Source of the DNA: Candidatus Koribacter versatilis Ellin345
Lineage (GTDB): Bacteria; Acidobacteriota; Terriglobia; Terriglobales; Acidobacteriaceae
Length of the DNA: 64,000 nucleotides
NCBI RefSeq assembly: GCF_000014005.1
Contig: NC_008009.1
Span: forward strand, 3,472,001 to 3,536,000
Reading direction: 5' to 3'
Both the position numbers and the translations under genes were made by a program. The notes under the pieces were generated by a model that searched no databases, had not been told where the DNA came from, and saw only the letters and a program-made list of their open reading frames with translations. Positions 1 through 8,305 of this stretch are shown one piece after another (position 1 is the first letter of the stretch; each line of letters begins with the position of its first letter).

Positions 1-674
1 TCTGGTTGCTGATTCTCGGGGCCGTAGTATCGCAGGCACACGCCGAAAAACGCGAAAAGGATAAGAATCCCCTTCAGCGCTACATGGCAACCTTGCCAGC
101 GCAGGAAACCGGAGCGCTTCCGGCAAAAACTACAGGAAGTTTGTGGACGGACGAATCCCCTCTGTTCATGATCGCGAACGATTTGAAAGCGCGACGAGTG
201 CATGACATCGTGACGATTGCGGTTTCCGAGTCCACCCTCGCGCAAGCGACGGGTGACGTGACTTCGCAGCGAGACTATGCGGGAAACAGTGCAATCACCG
301 CGCTGGGCGGCCACGTCAGCACTGGGGGCGTGAACCCTCTGTTCGCGGCTTCGTCTTCCACTTCGCTCAAAGGCAAGGGAGCCTCGAACAGCCAGTCCAC
401 CTTGCGCACCACGCTGGCCGCAGAGGTCGTTGCGGTCATGACAAACGGGAACATGGTGGTGGAGGCGCGCCGTTCGGTAAAGATGAACAACGAGTTGCGC
501 ACGGTGATCCTGCGCGGAGTGGTTCGTCCGGGGGATATCTCTCCTTCGAACGTGGTCAGTTCCGCCGCGTTGGCAAACCTCGAGATCGAGATGAAAGGTA
601 AAGGCGTGGTCAGCGACGGTACGCGTCCGAACAACCTCGGGATCCGCTGGCTCTGGAAGGTATTGGGGTTCTGA
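1..674 (+). CDS. flgH: Flagellar L-ring protein FlgH (5' end cut by window)
   Basis: FlgH forms the outer-membrane L ring around the flagellar rod. The frame is open to the window edge (TGG precedes the first possible TTG at 6), so the true start lies upstream. The visible protein begins inside a signal peptide core ending in AHA. It is followed by the family's conserved GSLW segment and the block around VHDIVTIAVSEST, and ends with a typical NNLGIRWLWKVLGF tail. No cysteine follows the hydrophobic core, so the usual lipobox is not seen. It lies 1 base before flgI, as in standard flgHI operons. Confidence 0.93.
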   Translation, partial: WLLILGAVVSQAHAEKREKDKNPLQRYMATLPAQETGALPAKTTGSLWTDESPLFMIANDLKARRVHDIVTIAVSESTLAQATGDVTSQRDYAGNSAITALGGHVSTGGVNPLFAASSSTSLKGKGASNSQSTLRTTLAAEVVAVMTNGNMVVEARRSVKMNNELRTVILRGVVRPGDISPSNVVSSAALANLEIEMKGKGVVSDGTRPNNLGIRWLWKVLGF

Positions 675-675
675 A

Positions 676-1782
676 ATGAGACTGCTTGCGCTCGTTCTGC
701 TCCTGCTGCGGCTCGGGATTCCCGCGATGATAGGCGCTCAAGAAGCGCCGCGGATGGTAACAATCCGGGACATCACGACGATCGAAGGAGTTCGGGAAAA
801 TCCTCTGATCGGATATGGGATGGTGGTCGGTCTGAACGGGACAGGGGACCGCACCCAGACCTTCTTCACTACGCAGACCCTCAGTGGGATCTTGCAACGC
901 ATGGGGGTGCAGGTGCCATCGGGCTCGATGCGAGTGAACAACGTGGCGTCGGTGATGGTGACCGCGGTCCTGCCGCCATTCGCGGTACATGGCGGCCGGA
1001 TCGATGTAACCGTCTCGTCGATTGGAGATGCGAAGAGCCTCGACGGCGGAATGTTGCTGTTGACGCCGCTCTATGGCGCGGACGGCCAAGTGTACGCCGC
1101 AGCGCAAGGAGCGTTGGCGATCGGCGGCTATTCGGCTTCATCGAATGGGAACTCCAAACAAAGCAATCATCCCACAGTGGGAAGAATTCCCGAAGGTGGA
1201 GTGATTGAGAAAGACCTCTCGGTGGGACTGGAGAAGCTGAGTTCTGTTTCTCTTCTGCTACGCGATCCGGAATTCGCGACGGCGACGAGCATCGCGGCGG
1301 AGGTGAATCGATCGCTTGCGAGTCCTGTAGCGAGAGCAGTAGATGCGCGCCGCGTGGTTGTAGGGGTACGTCCGGAAACATCGGTACCGGAACTGCTCGC
1401 GAAGATCCAGTCCCTTGAGATTCCGCTGCGGGAGCGATCGAGAATCATTGTGAACGAGCGTACGGGAACCATTGTGATGGGAGCCAAGGTTCAGCTTAGC
1501 GCGGTGGCGGTGCTACACGGGAACCTTTCGGTCGAGATCACCAGCTCGATGGCGGTTTCACAGCCCGCACCGTTGTCCAATGGCAGCACAGTTCGCGGTA
1601 CAGAGACGAACCTTGAGGCGCGCGAAGCGCCGGTGAAGTTGCTGGAGTTGAAAGAAGGTGCGACGGTAGCGCAACTGGTCGAGGGATTGCAGAAAATTGG
1701 TGCTACCGCGCGTGATGTGGTCTCAATCTTGCAAGCAATGAAAGCGGCCGGTGCGCTCCAGGCCGAGGTGGAGGTTCTCTGA
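676..1782 (+). CDS. flgI: Flagellar P-ring protein FlgI
   Basis: FlgI builds the periplasmic P ring, the bushing through peptidoglycan. The 368 residues match the normal family length. An N-terminal signal peptide rich in Leu ends near IGA/QE (about residue 21). The conserved start of the mature protein (VTIRDITTIEGVRENPLIGYGMVVGLNGTGD, here in shortened reference to residues 28-58) and the NERTGTIVMG block near residue 260 are both present. It starts one base after flgH and its stop overlaps the next start by one base, so the three genes are one transcription unit. Confidence 0.97.
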   Translation: MRLLALVLLLLRLGIPAMIGAQEAPRMVTIRDITTIEGVRENPLIGYGMVVGLNGTGDRTQTFFTTQTLSGILQRMGVQVPSGSMRVNNVASVMVTAVLPPFAVHGGRIDVTVSSIGDAKSLDGGMLLLTPLYGADGQVYAAAQGALAIGGYSASSNGNSKQSNHPTVGRIPEGGVIEKDLSVGLEKLSSVSLLLRDPEFATATSIAAEVNRSLASPVARAVDARRVVVGVRPETSVPELLAKIQSLEIPLRERSRIIVNERTGTIVMGAKVQLSAVAVLHGNLSVEITSSMAVSQPAPLSNGSTVRGTETNLEAREAPVKLLELKEGATVAQLVEGLQKIGATARDVVSILQAMKAAGALQAEVEVL

Positions 1783-2078
1783 TGACGGGGATTACGGTGG
1801 GGAGCCAGTCTATGGATCCGGCATCGCTGGTGAATAGGAGTCTCCCTAAACGACCGACGCAGGATATAGCGAAGGCCAGCACGGAGTTCGAAGCGATTCT
1901 GCTCGACCAGGTGCTGGGGAAGCTGCGTGAAACATTTTCAATGCGAGATGGGTCAGAGAGCGATCCAGGATCGAGCACGCTGAGCGGCGTGGCGGAGCAA
2001 TCGTTGTGCAAGGCCTTGGCATCGCGGGGCGGAGTTGGATTGGCTGCAATGATTCGGAGATCGATTTCGGAAAAATAA
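1782..2078 (+). CDS. flgJ: FlgJ-type rod-binding protein without muramidase domain
   Basis: This 98-residue protein matches only the N-terminal rod-binding (rod-capping) domain of FlgJ: the stretch around AKASTEFEAILLDQVLGKLRETF and a C-terminal GVAEQSLCKALASRGGVGLA are family features. The peptidoglycan hydrolase half found in enterobacterial FlgJ is absent, as is common outside Proteobacteria. The ATG overlaps the flgI stop by one base, which implies translational coupling. Role inferred: a scaffold for rod assembly in the periplasm. Confidence 0.88.
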   Translation: MTGITVGSQSMDPASLVNRSLPKRPTQDIAKASTEFEAILLDQVLGKLRETFSMRDGSESDPGSSTLSGVAEQSLCKALASRGGVGLAAMIRRSISEK

Positions 2079-2080
2079 GG

Positions 2081-2107
2081 TAAAGGTCGCGGCCGCCTTG
2101 CCGATAT
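2081..2107 (+). promoter_or_regulatory. Sigma-28 (FliA) promoter for flgM-flgN-flgK-flgL
   Basis: TAAA at 2081-2084, a 15-base spacer, then GCCGATAT at 2100-2107. This fits the known sigma-28 pattern TAAA-N15-GCCGATAA with one mismatch, and lies just after the flgJ stop and about 70 bases before the flgM start. The late operon therefore can be transcribed separately from flgHIJ. Confidence 0.85.
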
Positions 2108-2175
2108 CTCTGAAGAAGGGAGCGCGATACGAGAGTTAAAAGCCTCTCATATTGCGTGACGACACGAGGTTCACG

Positions 2176-2490
2176 ATGAAGGTAGATATTGGGAATGTTT
2201 GGAACGCGGTGGATGCGGTGCAGCAGTCGTCAGCCGATTCGGTTCGGAACCCCGGTCGTGAACGGGACAACCGGATAGGAGAGGATGACGCGCATCTTTC
2301 GCAAATTGCGGTTCTGGCCGGGACTTTGCACCAGAGCTTGGACGGTGTATCGGAAACCCGCCAGGCACGCGTGGACGAACTCAGGCAGAAGGTACAACAA
2401 GGGAGCTACCAGGTTTCTTCGGAACAGATCGCCAACGCGTTGCGCGATGATCTCGCAGGGATGGACCGTATTTACAAGGGCCGCCGGTGA
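2176..2490 (+). CDS. flgM: Anti-sigma-28 factor FlgM
   Basis: FlgM holds FliA inactive until it is exported through the finished hook. The C-terminal half carries the family pattern VDELRQKVQQGSYQVSSEQIA followed by NALRDDL, the part that wraps sigma-28. I chose ATG 2176 (104 aa) rather than an upstream TTG at 2152, because CGAGG sits 7 bases before it. It is the first gene after a sigma-28 promoter, giving the usual autoregulatory loop. It overlaps the next gene by 4 bases (GTGA). Confidence 0.9.
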   Translation: MKVDIGNVWNAVDAVQQSSADSVRNPGRERDNRIGEDDAHLSQIAVLAGTLHQSLDGVSETRQARVDELRQKVQQGSYQVSSEQIANALRDDLAGMDRIYKGRR

Positions 2491-2807
2491 ACGGACTGGA
2501 AGCGGGACCACCGGAAGCGACGATGGATGCTTTCCTGGCGGAACTCCGCGCAACGAACTTAGCGATCGTCAGGTTCGATGGCGCGAGCTTTGCCGAACAC
2601 GCCGAGAACGAGATCAGACTGGCAAATCTGATCTCTTCGTATTCCCACTTTGCGGAACTGCTCGCGAGGAACGCGACAAACCTTCGGCAACTCACCAGAA
2701 CACGGAAGATTCTGCTTCGCCAGACAAAGCGGACGGTGGCTGCTCTGTCGGGACTTCTGCAAACCACTCGCGAAACCTACGAAGTGTCACTCTTGCCGCA
2801 CGGCTAG
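2487..2807 (+). CDS. flgN: FlgN-like flagellar export chaperone
   Basis: A 106-residue, mostly helical acidic/basic protein with no membrane segment. It sits between flgM and flgK, which is the standard position of FlgN, the chaperone of the hook-filament junction proteins FlgK and FlgL. Sequence similarity to FlgN is weak by eye, as usual for this family; the call rests mainly on size, helical character and position. GTG start overlaps the flgM stop by 4 bases. Confidence 0.7.
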   Translation: MNGLEAGPPEATMDAFLAELRATNLAIVRFDGASFAEHAENEIRLANLISSYSHFAELLARNATNLRQLTRTRKILLRQTKRTVAALSGLLQTTRETYEVSLLPHG

Positions 2808-2813
2808 GATTTT

Positions 2814-4190
2814 ATGGCGTCACTCTCAGGAACACTTTCGATTGCAACCCGGGCGATGCTGGCGGAACAAGGAGCCATGCAGGCGACGACGAACAACATC
2901 GCCAATGTCAACACTCCGGGGTACTCGCGCCAGATTCCGATTTTTTCGGCCGTCGATCCAGTTGTGTCCGGCTCAACGACCTACGGCAATGGAGTCGAAC
3001 TCAGGGGGTACCAAAGCTTACGCAACCGGGTGCTAAATCTTAGGATCGCGGAAGAGCAGCAGAACCAAAGCGCGCTGCAGAGTTACGTCTCCTCGATGGA
3101 CCAAGTGCAGGTGGCGTTCAGTGACGCGAGCGGAGGGATTGGCGGTGCTCTCAGCGCATTCTTTAACAGCATCTCGCAATTGTCGACGCAGCCGGATAGC
3201 ACTACCCTGCGACAGAGTGTCCTGTCCTCTGCAAATACTCTAGTCAACGCGTTTCATACTGACGCAAGTTCGTTGAGTTCCATGCAACAAGGGCTCGACC
3301 TGGAGGTCAAGGACCAGGTAAACGAGGTCAATCGGCTCACCGTCCAGATCGCATCGCTTAACGGTCGCATTTCCGCGATGCAGAAGCTGCATCAGGACCC
3401 GGGAACACTGAGCGATCAGCTCGACCAATCGGTTTCCGAACTCTCCAATCTGCTGGATGTCTCCGTAACCCAAACCGAAGACGGTATCAGCCTGACGACC
3501 GCGAACGGCGTAGCGCTGGTGGTGGGCGACAAGAGCTTCGGCCTTACGACGGCGGCAGATCCGGACACTGGCCTTTCGCGAGTGCAGGCCGGCGAGATCG
3601 ATCTTACGGCGCTGTTGCAGAAAGGCAGCCTCGGAGGTGTCCTTCGAGTTCGCGACGAAGAAGTTCCTAGCATCCAATCGCAGCTGGATAAACTTGCTGC
3701 CGGGCTCTCGACGGCAATGAACGCGGTTCACCAAACCGGCTTCGACCTCAATGGGAATCCGGGAGGCCTGCTTTTCTCTGCGCCGCCCAGTGATGGTAAG
3801 AATGCAGCTGCTCTGATCAGCCTTGCCATCAGTGACCCCGCACAACTCGCGATGAGCGGCAATGGGGCTGCGGGAGACAACACCGTCGCCAATGAGCTAT
3901 TGCAGATCAAAAACCAAGCTGTTGTAGGCAATGCGACGCCGATCGATGCCTATTCGCAGATCGTGTTCAATGTCGGCAGCGACATTTCCGATGCCCAAGC
4001 AGGGCTCGATACCAGCACTTCCCTGCTCCAGCAACTGCAGGACCAGCGCGGGGCTTTGAGCGGTGTTTCGCTTGATGAAGAGACTGCCAATCTGCTCCAG
4101 TTCCAGCGTGGATTTGAAGCCGCGGCCCACCTTGTGAGCGTAGTCGACGAGATGATGCAGACAGTGATCGCGATGGGAGTTACACAATGA
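2814..4190 (+). CDS. flgK: Flagellar hook-associated protein 1 FlgK
   Basis: FlgK forms the first hook-filament junction ring. The N-terminus has the axial-protein D0 heptad pattern (LSIATRAMLAEQGAMQATTN, then NIANVNTPGYSR), and the C-terminus ends in the matching amphipathic helix (SLDEETANLLQFQRGFEAAA, then HLVSVVDEMMQTVI). Length (458 aa) is normal. It lies 6 bases after the FlgN-like gene, with a 4-base ATGA overlap into flgL, so both junction proteins are made together with their likely chaperone. Confidence 0.97.
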   Translation: MASLSGTLSIATRAMLAEQGAMQATTNNIANVNTPGYSRQIPIFSAVDPVVSGSTTYGNGVELRGYQSLRNRVLNLRIAEEQQNQSALQSYVSSMDQVQVAFSDASGGIGGALSAFFNSISQLSTQPDSTTLRQSVLSSANTLVNAFHTDASSLSSMQQGLDLEVKDQVNEVNRLTVQIASLNGRISAMQKLHQDPGTLSDQLDQSVSELSNLLDVSVTQTEDGISLTTANGVALVVGDKSFGLTTAADPDTGLSRVQAGEIDLTALLQKGSLGGVLRVRDEEVPSIQSQLDKLAAGLSTAMNAVHQTGFDLNGNPGGLLFSAPPSDGKNAAALISLAISDPAQLAMSGNGAAGDNTVANELLQIKNQAVVGNATPIDAYSQIVFNVGSDISDAQAGLDTSTSLLQQLQDQRGALSGVSLDEETANLLQFQRGFEAAAHLVSVVDEMMQTVIAMGVTQ

Positions 4191-5074
4191 GAGTCAATCC
4201 TAATCAGTGGTCCAACATTCTCGATACTCTAAATCGCCTGACAGAGGGCGAAAACAACGCGATTCGAGAAGTCTCCACCGGAAACCGCTTGAGCGCGCCT
4301 TCGGATGATCCATCGGCAATGACGCTTCTGATTCGCAACCGGGCGTCGCAAAGTGATTGCGACCGCTACGTACAGAACATTGGCTCCATCAGCGCTTCTC
4401 TGCAAAATGCCGACTCTGCGTTATCTAACGTGACCACCTCGCTGAATCGTGCAATCACCCTGGGACTTGAGGGCACAGGTGGAACGCTTTCCAATGCGAA
4501 TCGAAGTGCGATCGCCGATGAGGTGAGCCAGATTCGAGACCAGGTTCTGGCGCTGGCAAATACCACCTTCAACGGGAGTTATGCGTTTGGCGGAGCCTCC
4601 ACAAAGACAACTCCGTTTGTGCTCGATTCAACCTCTGTTTCCGGCGTGCGTTATCAGGGAGACTCGACGGTAGAACAAGTTCCCATTGGAGATGGATCGA
4701 TGGTCGCCGCAAATAAGCCGGGAGATGCTCTGTTTCTAAATCCAGCGGGGAGCGTTTTTGGAGCGTTGCAGGGGATGATTTCAGCGCTGCGGTCCGGAAG
4801 CGGCATCGATACCGCGACGACTACGCTTCGCTCGGCGTTCGATCAGTTCTCGTCAGAGAGGGTCTCCTACGGCTCGACAATTTCACGACTTCAGGCCGAT
4901 TCAAATTTCCAGTCCAGCTCGAAGGTGCAATTGCAGACCGAGGAGAACAGCCTGACGGGCGTGGATATGGCCCAGGCCATCAGTGAGTTGACCCAGGCGG
5001 AAACCGCGCGGAACGCCGCGCTGTCAGCGGCCGCACGGATCGGGCAAAACTCGCTGCTCGACTACTTGCGCTGA
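4187..5074 (+). CDS. flgL: Flagellar hook-associated protein 3 FlgL
   Basis: FlgL is the second junction protein and flagellin-like. The N-terminal D0/D1 block (LTEGENNAIREVSTGNRLSA, then PSDDPSAM) and the C-terminal helix (SLTGVDMAQAISELTQAETA) are clear. 295 aa is normal. The ATG overlaps the flgK stop. The 3' end runs 13 bases into the convergent motB gene, so the two operons meet tail to tail without a separating terminator. Confidence 0.96.
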   Translation: MRVNPNQWSNILDTLNRLTEGENNAIREVSTGNRLSAPSDDPSAMTLLIRNRASQSDCDRYVQNIGSISASLQNADSALSNVTTSLNRAITLGLEGTGGTLSNANRSAIADEVSQIRDQVLALANTTFNGSYAFGGASTKTTPFVLDSTSVSGVRYQGDSTVEQVPIGDGSMVAANKPGDALFLNPAGSVFGALQGMISALRSGSGIDTATTTLRSAFDQFSSERVSYGSTISRLQADSNFQSSSKVQLQTEENSLTGVDMAQAISELTQAETARNAALSAAARIGQNSLLDYLR

Positions 5075-5853
5075 TCCCTGTAACCCTGCATCGAAAGAAT
5101 GACCAGATCCACTCGACGGTTCTGGGCCCGCCCCTCCGCGGTATCGTTTGGGCCGACGGGATGAAATTCGGCATACCCGCCGGCTGACAGGTCCCCCGGA
5201 TTTATTCCGTACTCCTGGATCAGTCGCTTCACGATACCGGTCGCTCGCGCGGTCGAAAGCTCCCAGTTGGAAGCATATTGCGCCGTGTGGATCGGCATGG
5301 GATCAGTGTGCCCCTCAACTCGAACTGTGCACTGCTTCTCGCGCAAAATGCTCGCGATTCGGCCAAAGGCGGAGATAGACGATGGCCGTAGCTTCGCGGA
5401 TCCGCTATCAAAGAACCCGATTTCCTGCAGACTGATCACCAGACCATCCGAAGTGGTGCGAAGGGTGACATCGCTTCGAGTAAGCTCTTCTGGAATCGCG
5501 GCTTGCAGTTCGCCGCGTAGAGTTTGCACCTGAGCGGCTGTGACTCTGCGCTGGCTGCCGATGTCGAGGGTTTCGTGAGAACGATCGGCGAGTGAACTCG
5601 AAGCGCGAATCTCGGGAGTGATCGGCGCGACCCGACTGGTATTGCCTGGCGGGTTGGAGGTACCCAATCCAAGTTGTTCGAACGCTTGCTCGATTGCGCT
5701 GGAAATTTTTGCGGCGCGTTTCTGGTCAGTTTGCGAGGAGGCATAGAGGACTACGAAGAAGGCAAACAGGAGGGTAATGAAATCAGCATAAGAAACCAGC
5801 CAGCGCTCGTTGTTCGCACGAGTTCTACGCTGTCGAGTGGGACGGGCCTTCAT
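5062..5853 (-). CDS. motB: Flagellar motor stator protein MotB
   Basis: MotB anchors the stator to peptidoglycan and, with MotA, forms the proton channel. A single N-terminal membrane helix (about residues 20-40) holds the essential aspartate at D24 in the SYADFITLLFAFFVV segment. The C-terminal OmpA-like domain (about residues 135-255) has the VRVEGHTDPMPIHTAQYASN block and NRRVDLVIL end, which bind peptidoglycan. The ATG overlaps the motA stop by 4 bases (5850-5853). Last gene of flbD-motA-motB. Confidence 0.96.
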   Translation of the reverse strand: MKARPTRQRRTRANNERWLVSYADFITLLFAFFVVLYASSQTDQKRAAKISSAIEQAFEQLGLGTSNPPGNTSRVAPITPEIRASSSLADRSHETLDIGSQRRVTAAQVQTLRGELQAAIPEELTRSDVTLRTTSDGLVISLQEIGFFDSGSAKLRPSSISAFGRIASILREKQCTVRVEGHTDPMPIHTAQYASNWELSTARATGIVKRLIQEYGINPGDLSAGGYAEFHPVGPNDTAEGRAQNRRVDLVILSMQGYRDQRK

Positions 5854-6617
5854 GCCGCTTCAACTTTCTGCCCACGGTCAACGTAAGTGGAGAGCCGAGT
5901 TTCCAACATCCTGGGATTCATTCCTTCGAGCAAGGCGATCACGCCTTCGACCGCCATTTCCCTCTGTAATTGCGCTTCTCGTACGCGGATTCGCAACTTG
6001 CCGGCAGCCGGCAAGAAGAAGATATTTGCAGCCGCGACACCATAAATGGTCGCCACAAAGGCGACGGCAATACCACGTCCAACCTCGTCAATGTTCTGCA
6101 GGTGTTGCATCACCTGGATCAATCCGAGCACGGCACCAATAATGCCGATGGTTGGTGAATAGCCTCCGGCAGCTTCAAATACCTGCGGGGTTCGCTCATC
6201 TTTCTCGGCCTCCTGGTCGAGTTCCAATTCCATCATTTTGCGCAGTTCGCCCGGAGCGGTGCCATCCACTGCCAGCATGAGAGCTCTCTTAAGGAATGAA
6301 TCGTTGATGGTATCGAGGTCTGAGTCGAGTGAGACGATTCCCTGCTTCCGCGCTTTGTAGGCAAAGCGGACGAGTTCGTCGAGCATCTCTTCCCGCTGGT
6401 TCGAGGACACCCGGAAAATCGTGATCGTCGCCCGCGCGGCGGCGAGGAACTGGTGAAAGGGAAACTGGACCATTACCGCACCGAGAGTCCCGCCGAAGAC
6501 AATTAATGCGGCCGTAGGCTGCAGGATCTGCGAAATTTTTCCACCTTCGATCAACAGCCCGGCAACGATTCCTACGACAGCTGCGAGGACCCCGCCGAAC
6601 GTGCCCTTATCCACCAC
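5850..6617 (-). CDS. motA: Flagellar motor stator protein MotA
   Basis: MotA has four membrane helices and a cytoplasmic loop that contacts FliG. The loop lies between helices 2 and 3 (about residues 60-145) and is charged. Helix 3 begins with the conserved proline segment SPTIGIIGAVLGLIQVM. I place the start at GTG 6617 because AGGAG lies 5 bases upstream. Gap to flbD is 15 bases; overlap with motB is 4 bases. Confidence 0.96.
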   Translation of the reverse strand: MVDKGTFGGVLAAVVGIVAGLLIEGGKISQILQPTAALIVFGGTLGAVMVQFPFHQFLAAARATITIFRVSSNQREEMLDELVRFAYKARKQGIVSLDSDLDTINDSFLKRALMLAVDGTAPGELRKMMELELDQEAEKDERTPQVFEAAGGYSPTIGIIGAVLGLIQVMQHLQNIDEVGRGIAVAFVATIYGVAAANIFFLPAAGKLRIRVREAQLQREMAVEGVIALLEGMNPRMLETRLSTYVDRGQKVEAA

Positions 6618-6632
6618 GTGTCTCCTGTTGCC

Positions 6633-6857
6633 TCAAGCATGATTCGCGGACGATGCCACCGCGAATTGAGCGCGAAAAGGTCGTCCGGGCGAATGCACCT
6701 CGACCACCCGTTCGAGGACGTCTTTGTACGCTTCGCGAACGACAAGTTTTTCACCGGTAATGAGCGTGATGGTTGTATCTGGGGCCGGTTCGATCCATTG
6801 AATGAGGTCCACGTTGATCGCGATGGGATGATTGTTCAGGCGCGTTAGTTCAAGCAT
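6633..6857 (-). CDS. flbD: FlbD family flagellar protein
   Basis: A small (74 aa) FlbD-type protein. The family pattern is visible: I-x-L-T-R-L-N at the start (MLELTRLNNHPIAINVDLIQ), then WIEPAPDTTITLITGEKLVV. In many flagellated bacteria such a gene precedes motA; its molecular role is not settled. Here it heads the flbD-motAB operon. A sigma-28-like site lies upstream at 6887-6913. Confidence 0.9.
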   Translation of the reverse strand: MLELTRLNNHPIAINVDLIQWIEPAPDTTITLITGEKLVVREAYKDVLERVVEVHSPGRPFRAQFAVASSANHA

Positions 6858-6886
6858 CGGTATGTGCTCCAGGCGGCATGTTTCAG

Positions 6887-6913
6887 TAATCGGCTATGCG
6901 ACGGCTAGCTTCA
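6887..6913 (-). promoter_or_regulatory. Sigma-28-like promoter for flbD-motA-motB
   Basis: Read on the minus strand: TGAA (6913-6910), a 15-base spacer, then GCCGATTA (6894-6887). The -10 element matches sigma-28 at 7 of 8 bases and the -35 at 3 of 4. It lies 30 bases before flbD and is back to back with the stronger fliC promoter. Confidence 0.65.
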
Positions 6914-6925
6914 GAGAATCTCTAC

Positions 6926-6952
6926 TAAAGAAATGAATGGCATCGCCGATGT
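6926..6952 (+). promoter_or_regulatory. Sigma-28 (FliA) promoter for flagellin
   Basis: TAAA at 6926-6929, exactly 15 bases, then GCCGATGT at 6945-6952. This predicts a start near 6960 and a leader of about 80 bases before the fliC ATG at 7040, which has AAAGGAG at 7026-7032. Flagellin genes are typical late sigma-28 targets. Confidence 0.88.
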
Positions 6953-7039
6953 CTCATATGAACACCAATTCGGCACCGTCAAGCGTAAGACGACGATCGT
7001 CGCACTCGATGGGCGGGGCTGGAGCAAAGGAGCACGACC

Positions 7040-8188
7040 ATGTCACTCAGCATCCTGAACAATATTCCGTCCTTGGCGGCACAGAACCAGTTGTCCATAA
7101 CGAACAGCAGCCTGCAAAAGACACTGATTCAGCTCTCCTCCGGGCAACGCATCAATTCTGGTGCGGACGATGCGGCTGGCCTCTCGATTGCCGACGGACT
7201 CAATGCGAACATCGCTGCGCTGACACAGTCTGCACGCAATGCCACGGACGGCGTGGGCAAGCTCCAGGTTGCCGATGGTGCGCTTTCGCAAGTGACGACC
7301 CTGTTGAACCGCGCGGTGACCCTGGCAACCGAATCTGCCAACGGAACGCTTAACGGTGACGGCGGCTCGCAGCGTACCGCACTGCAAACCGAGTTCGCGT
7401 CAATCAAGGCCGAAATCGACCGCATTGGCCAGAACACCACGTTCAACGGAACAGCAGTATTTGCGGCCGGCACTTCGAACGATCCGAACGTATTGATGGG
7501 CGCTACCACGGGCAAGGCGCTTACCGACACTATGACCACGGGCGACTCGCTGAAGATCACTGCTGGCGGCAACTCGTTCACGTATTCCTACACCTCGGGC
7601 GACACAGTGCAGAGCCTGCTCAATCAAGTCAACGCGAGTAACCTCGGTGTGACGGCGAGTTTGAGCAGTGGCCAGCTCAAACTGGTTGACCAGAAGGGCC
7701 GCGGCGATATCGCGATCGATTCCAGCTCGACGGCTACCGAGTTTGGCGGCTTCACGAATGCTGCCGGCACGGGCTCGAACGTCTTCTCCGTGTACCTGGG
7801 CGACGGTACGAGCTCGGGAGCAAGCCATATCGACGTGACTCTGAGCGCCTTCAGTTCGAGCAACCTGAACGGTACGAGTCTCACCAGTGACAGCCTTTCA
7901 ACCGCAGCGGGCGCGAAGGCAGCGTTGACTGACATCAACGCAGCGATTTCGTCGGTGGCGGCACTACGCGGCAGCATCGGCGCGGGCATCAATCGTCTCC
8001 AGGCCGCGACCAACGTCATCAACAACCAGACCCAGAACCTGACGACCGCAGAGGATGGCGTGCGCTCGGCGGATGTGGGTCAGTCGGTTGCGAACCTCAC
8101 GAAGTACAACATCCTGACCTCGACCGGCATTTCGGCCCTGGCCCAGGCGAACCAGATGCAGCAGTCCGTCTTGAAGCTGTTGCAGTAA
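7040..8188 (+). CDS. fliC: Flagellin
   Basis: Filament subunit. The N-terminal D0/D1 region (SLSILNNIPSLAAQNQLS ... SSGQRINSGADDAAGLSIAD) and C-terminal D0 region (ending NILTSTGISALAQANQMQQS, then VLKLLQ) are both complete; the variable Ser/Thr/Gly-rich centre spans roughly residues 150-285. There is no cysteine. Strong ribosome site AAAGGAG, its own sigma-28 promoter and a perfect hairpin after the stop indicate a highly expressed single-gene transcript. fliD and fliS follow. Confidence 0.97.
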   Translation: MSLSILNNIPSLAAQNQLSITNSSLQKTLIQLSSGQRINSGADDAAGLSIADGLNANIAALTQSARNATDGVGKLQVADGALSQVTTLLNRAVTLATESANGTLNGDGGSQRTALQTEFASIKAEIDRIGQNTTFNGTAVFAAGTSNDPNVLMGATTGKALTDTMTTGDSLKITAGGNSFTYSYTSGDTVQSLLNQVNASNLGVTASLSSGQLKLVDQKGRGDIAIDSSSTATEFGGFTNAAGTGSNVFSVYLGDGTSSGASHIDVTLSAFSSSNLNGTSLTSDSLSTAAGAKAALTDINAAISSVAALRGSIGAGINRLQAATNVINNQTQNLTTAEDGVRSADVGQSVANLTKYNILTSTGISALAQANQMQQSVLKLLQ

Positions 8189-8199
8189 GAGTGATGTGG

Positions 8200-8233
8200 T
8201 TCTCCGGAGCAGGATCTCTCCTGCTCCGGAGAA
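8200..8233 (+). terminator. Strong hairpin after flagellin
   Basis: A perfect 15-bp stem (arms 8200-8214 and 8219-8233) with a 4-base loop TCTC starts 12 bases after the fliC stop. There is no real T-run afterwards, so it may stabilise the fliC mRNA 3' end as much as terminate it. Confidence 0.75.
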
Positions 8234-8305
8234 ATCTGACTCTCAAGAAACATTAGAAACCGTGGCCTCAAACCTGCTTGTAACCGCTCTACGGAGACAT
8301 ACGCG

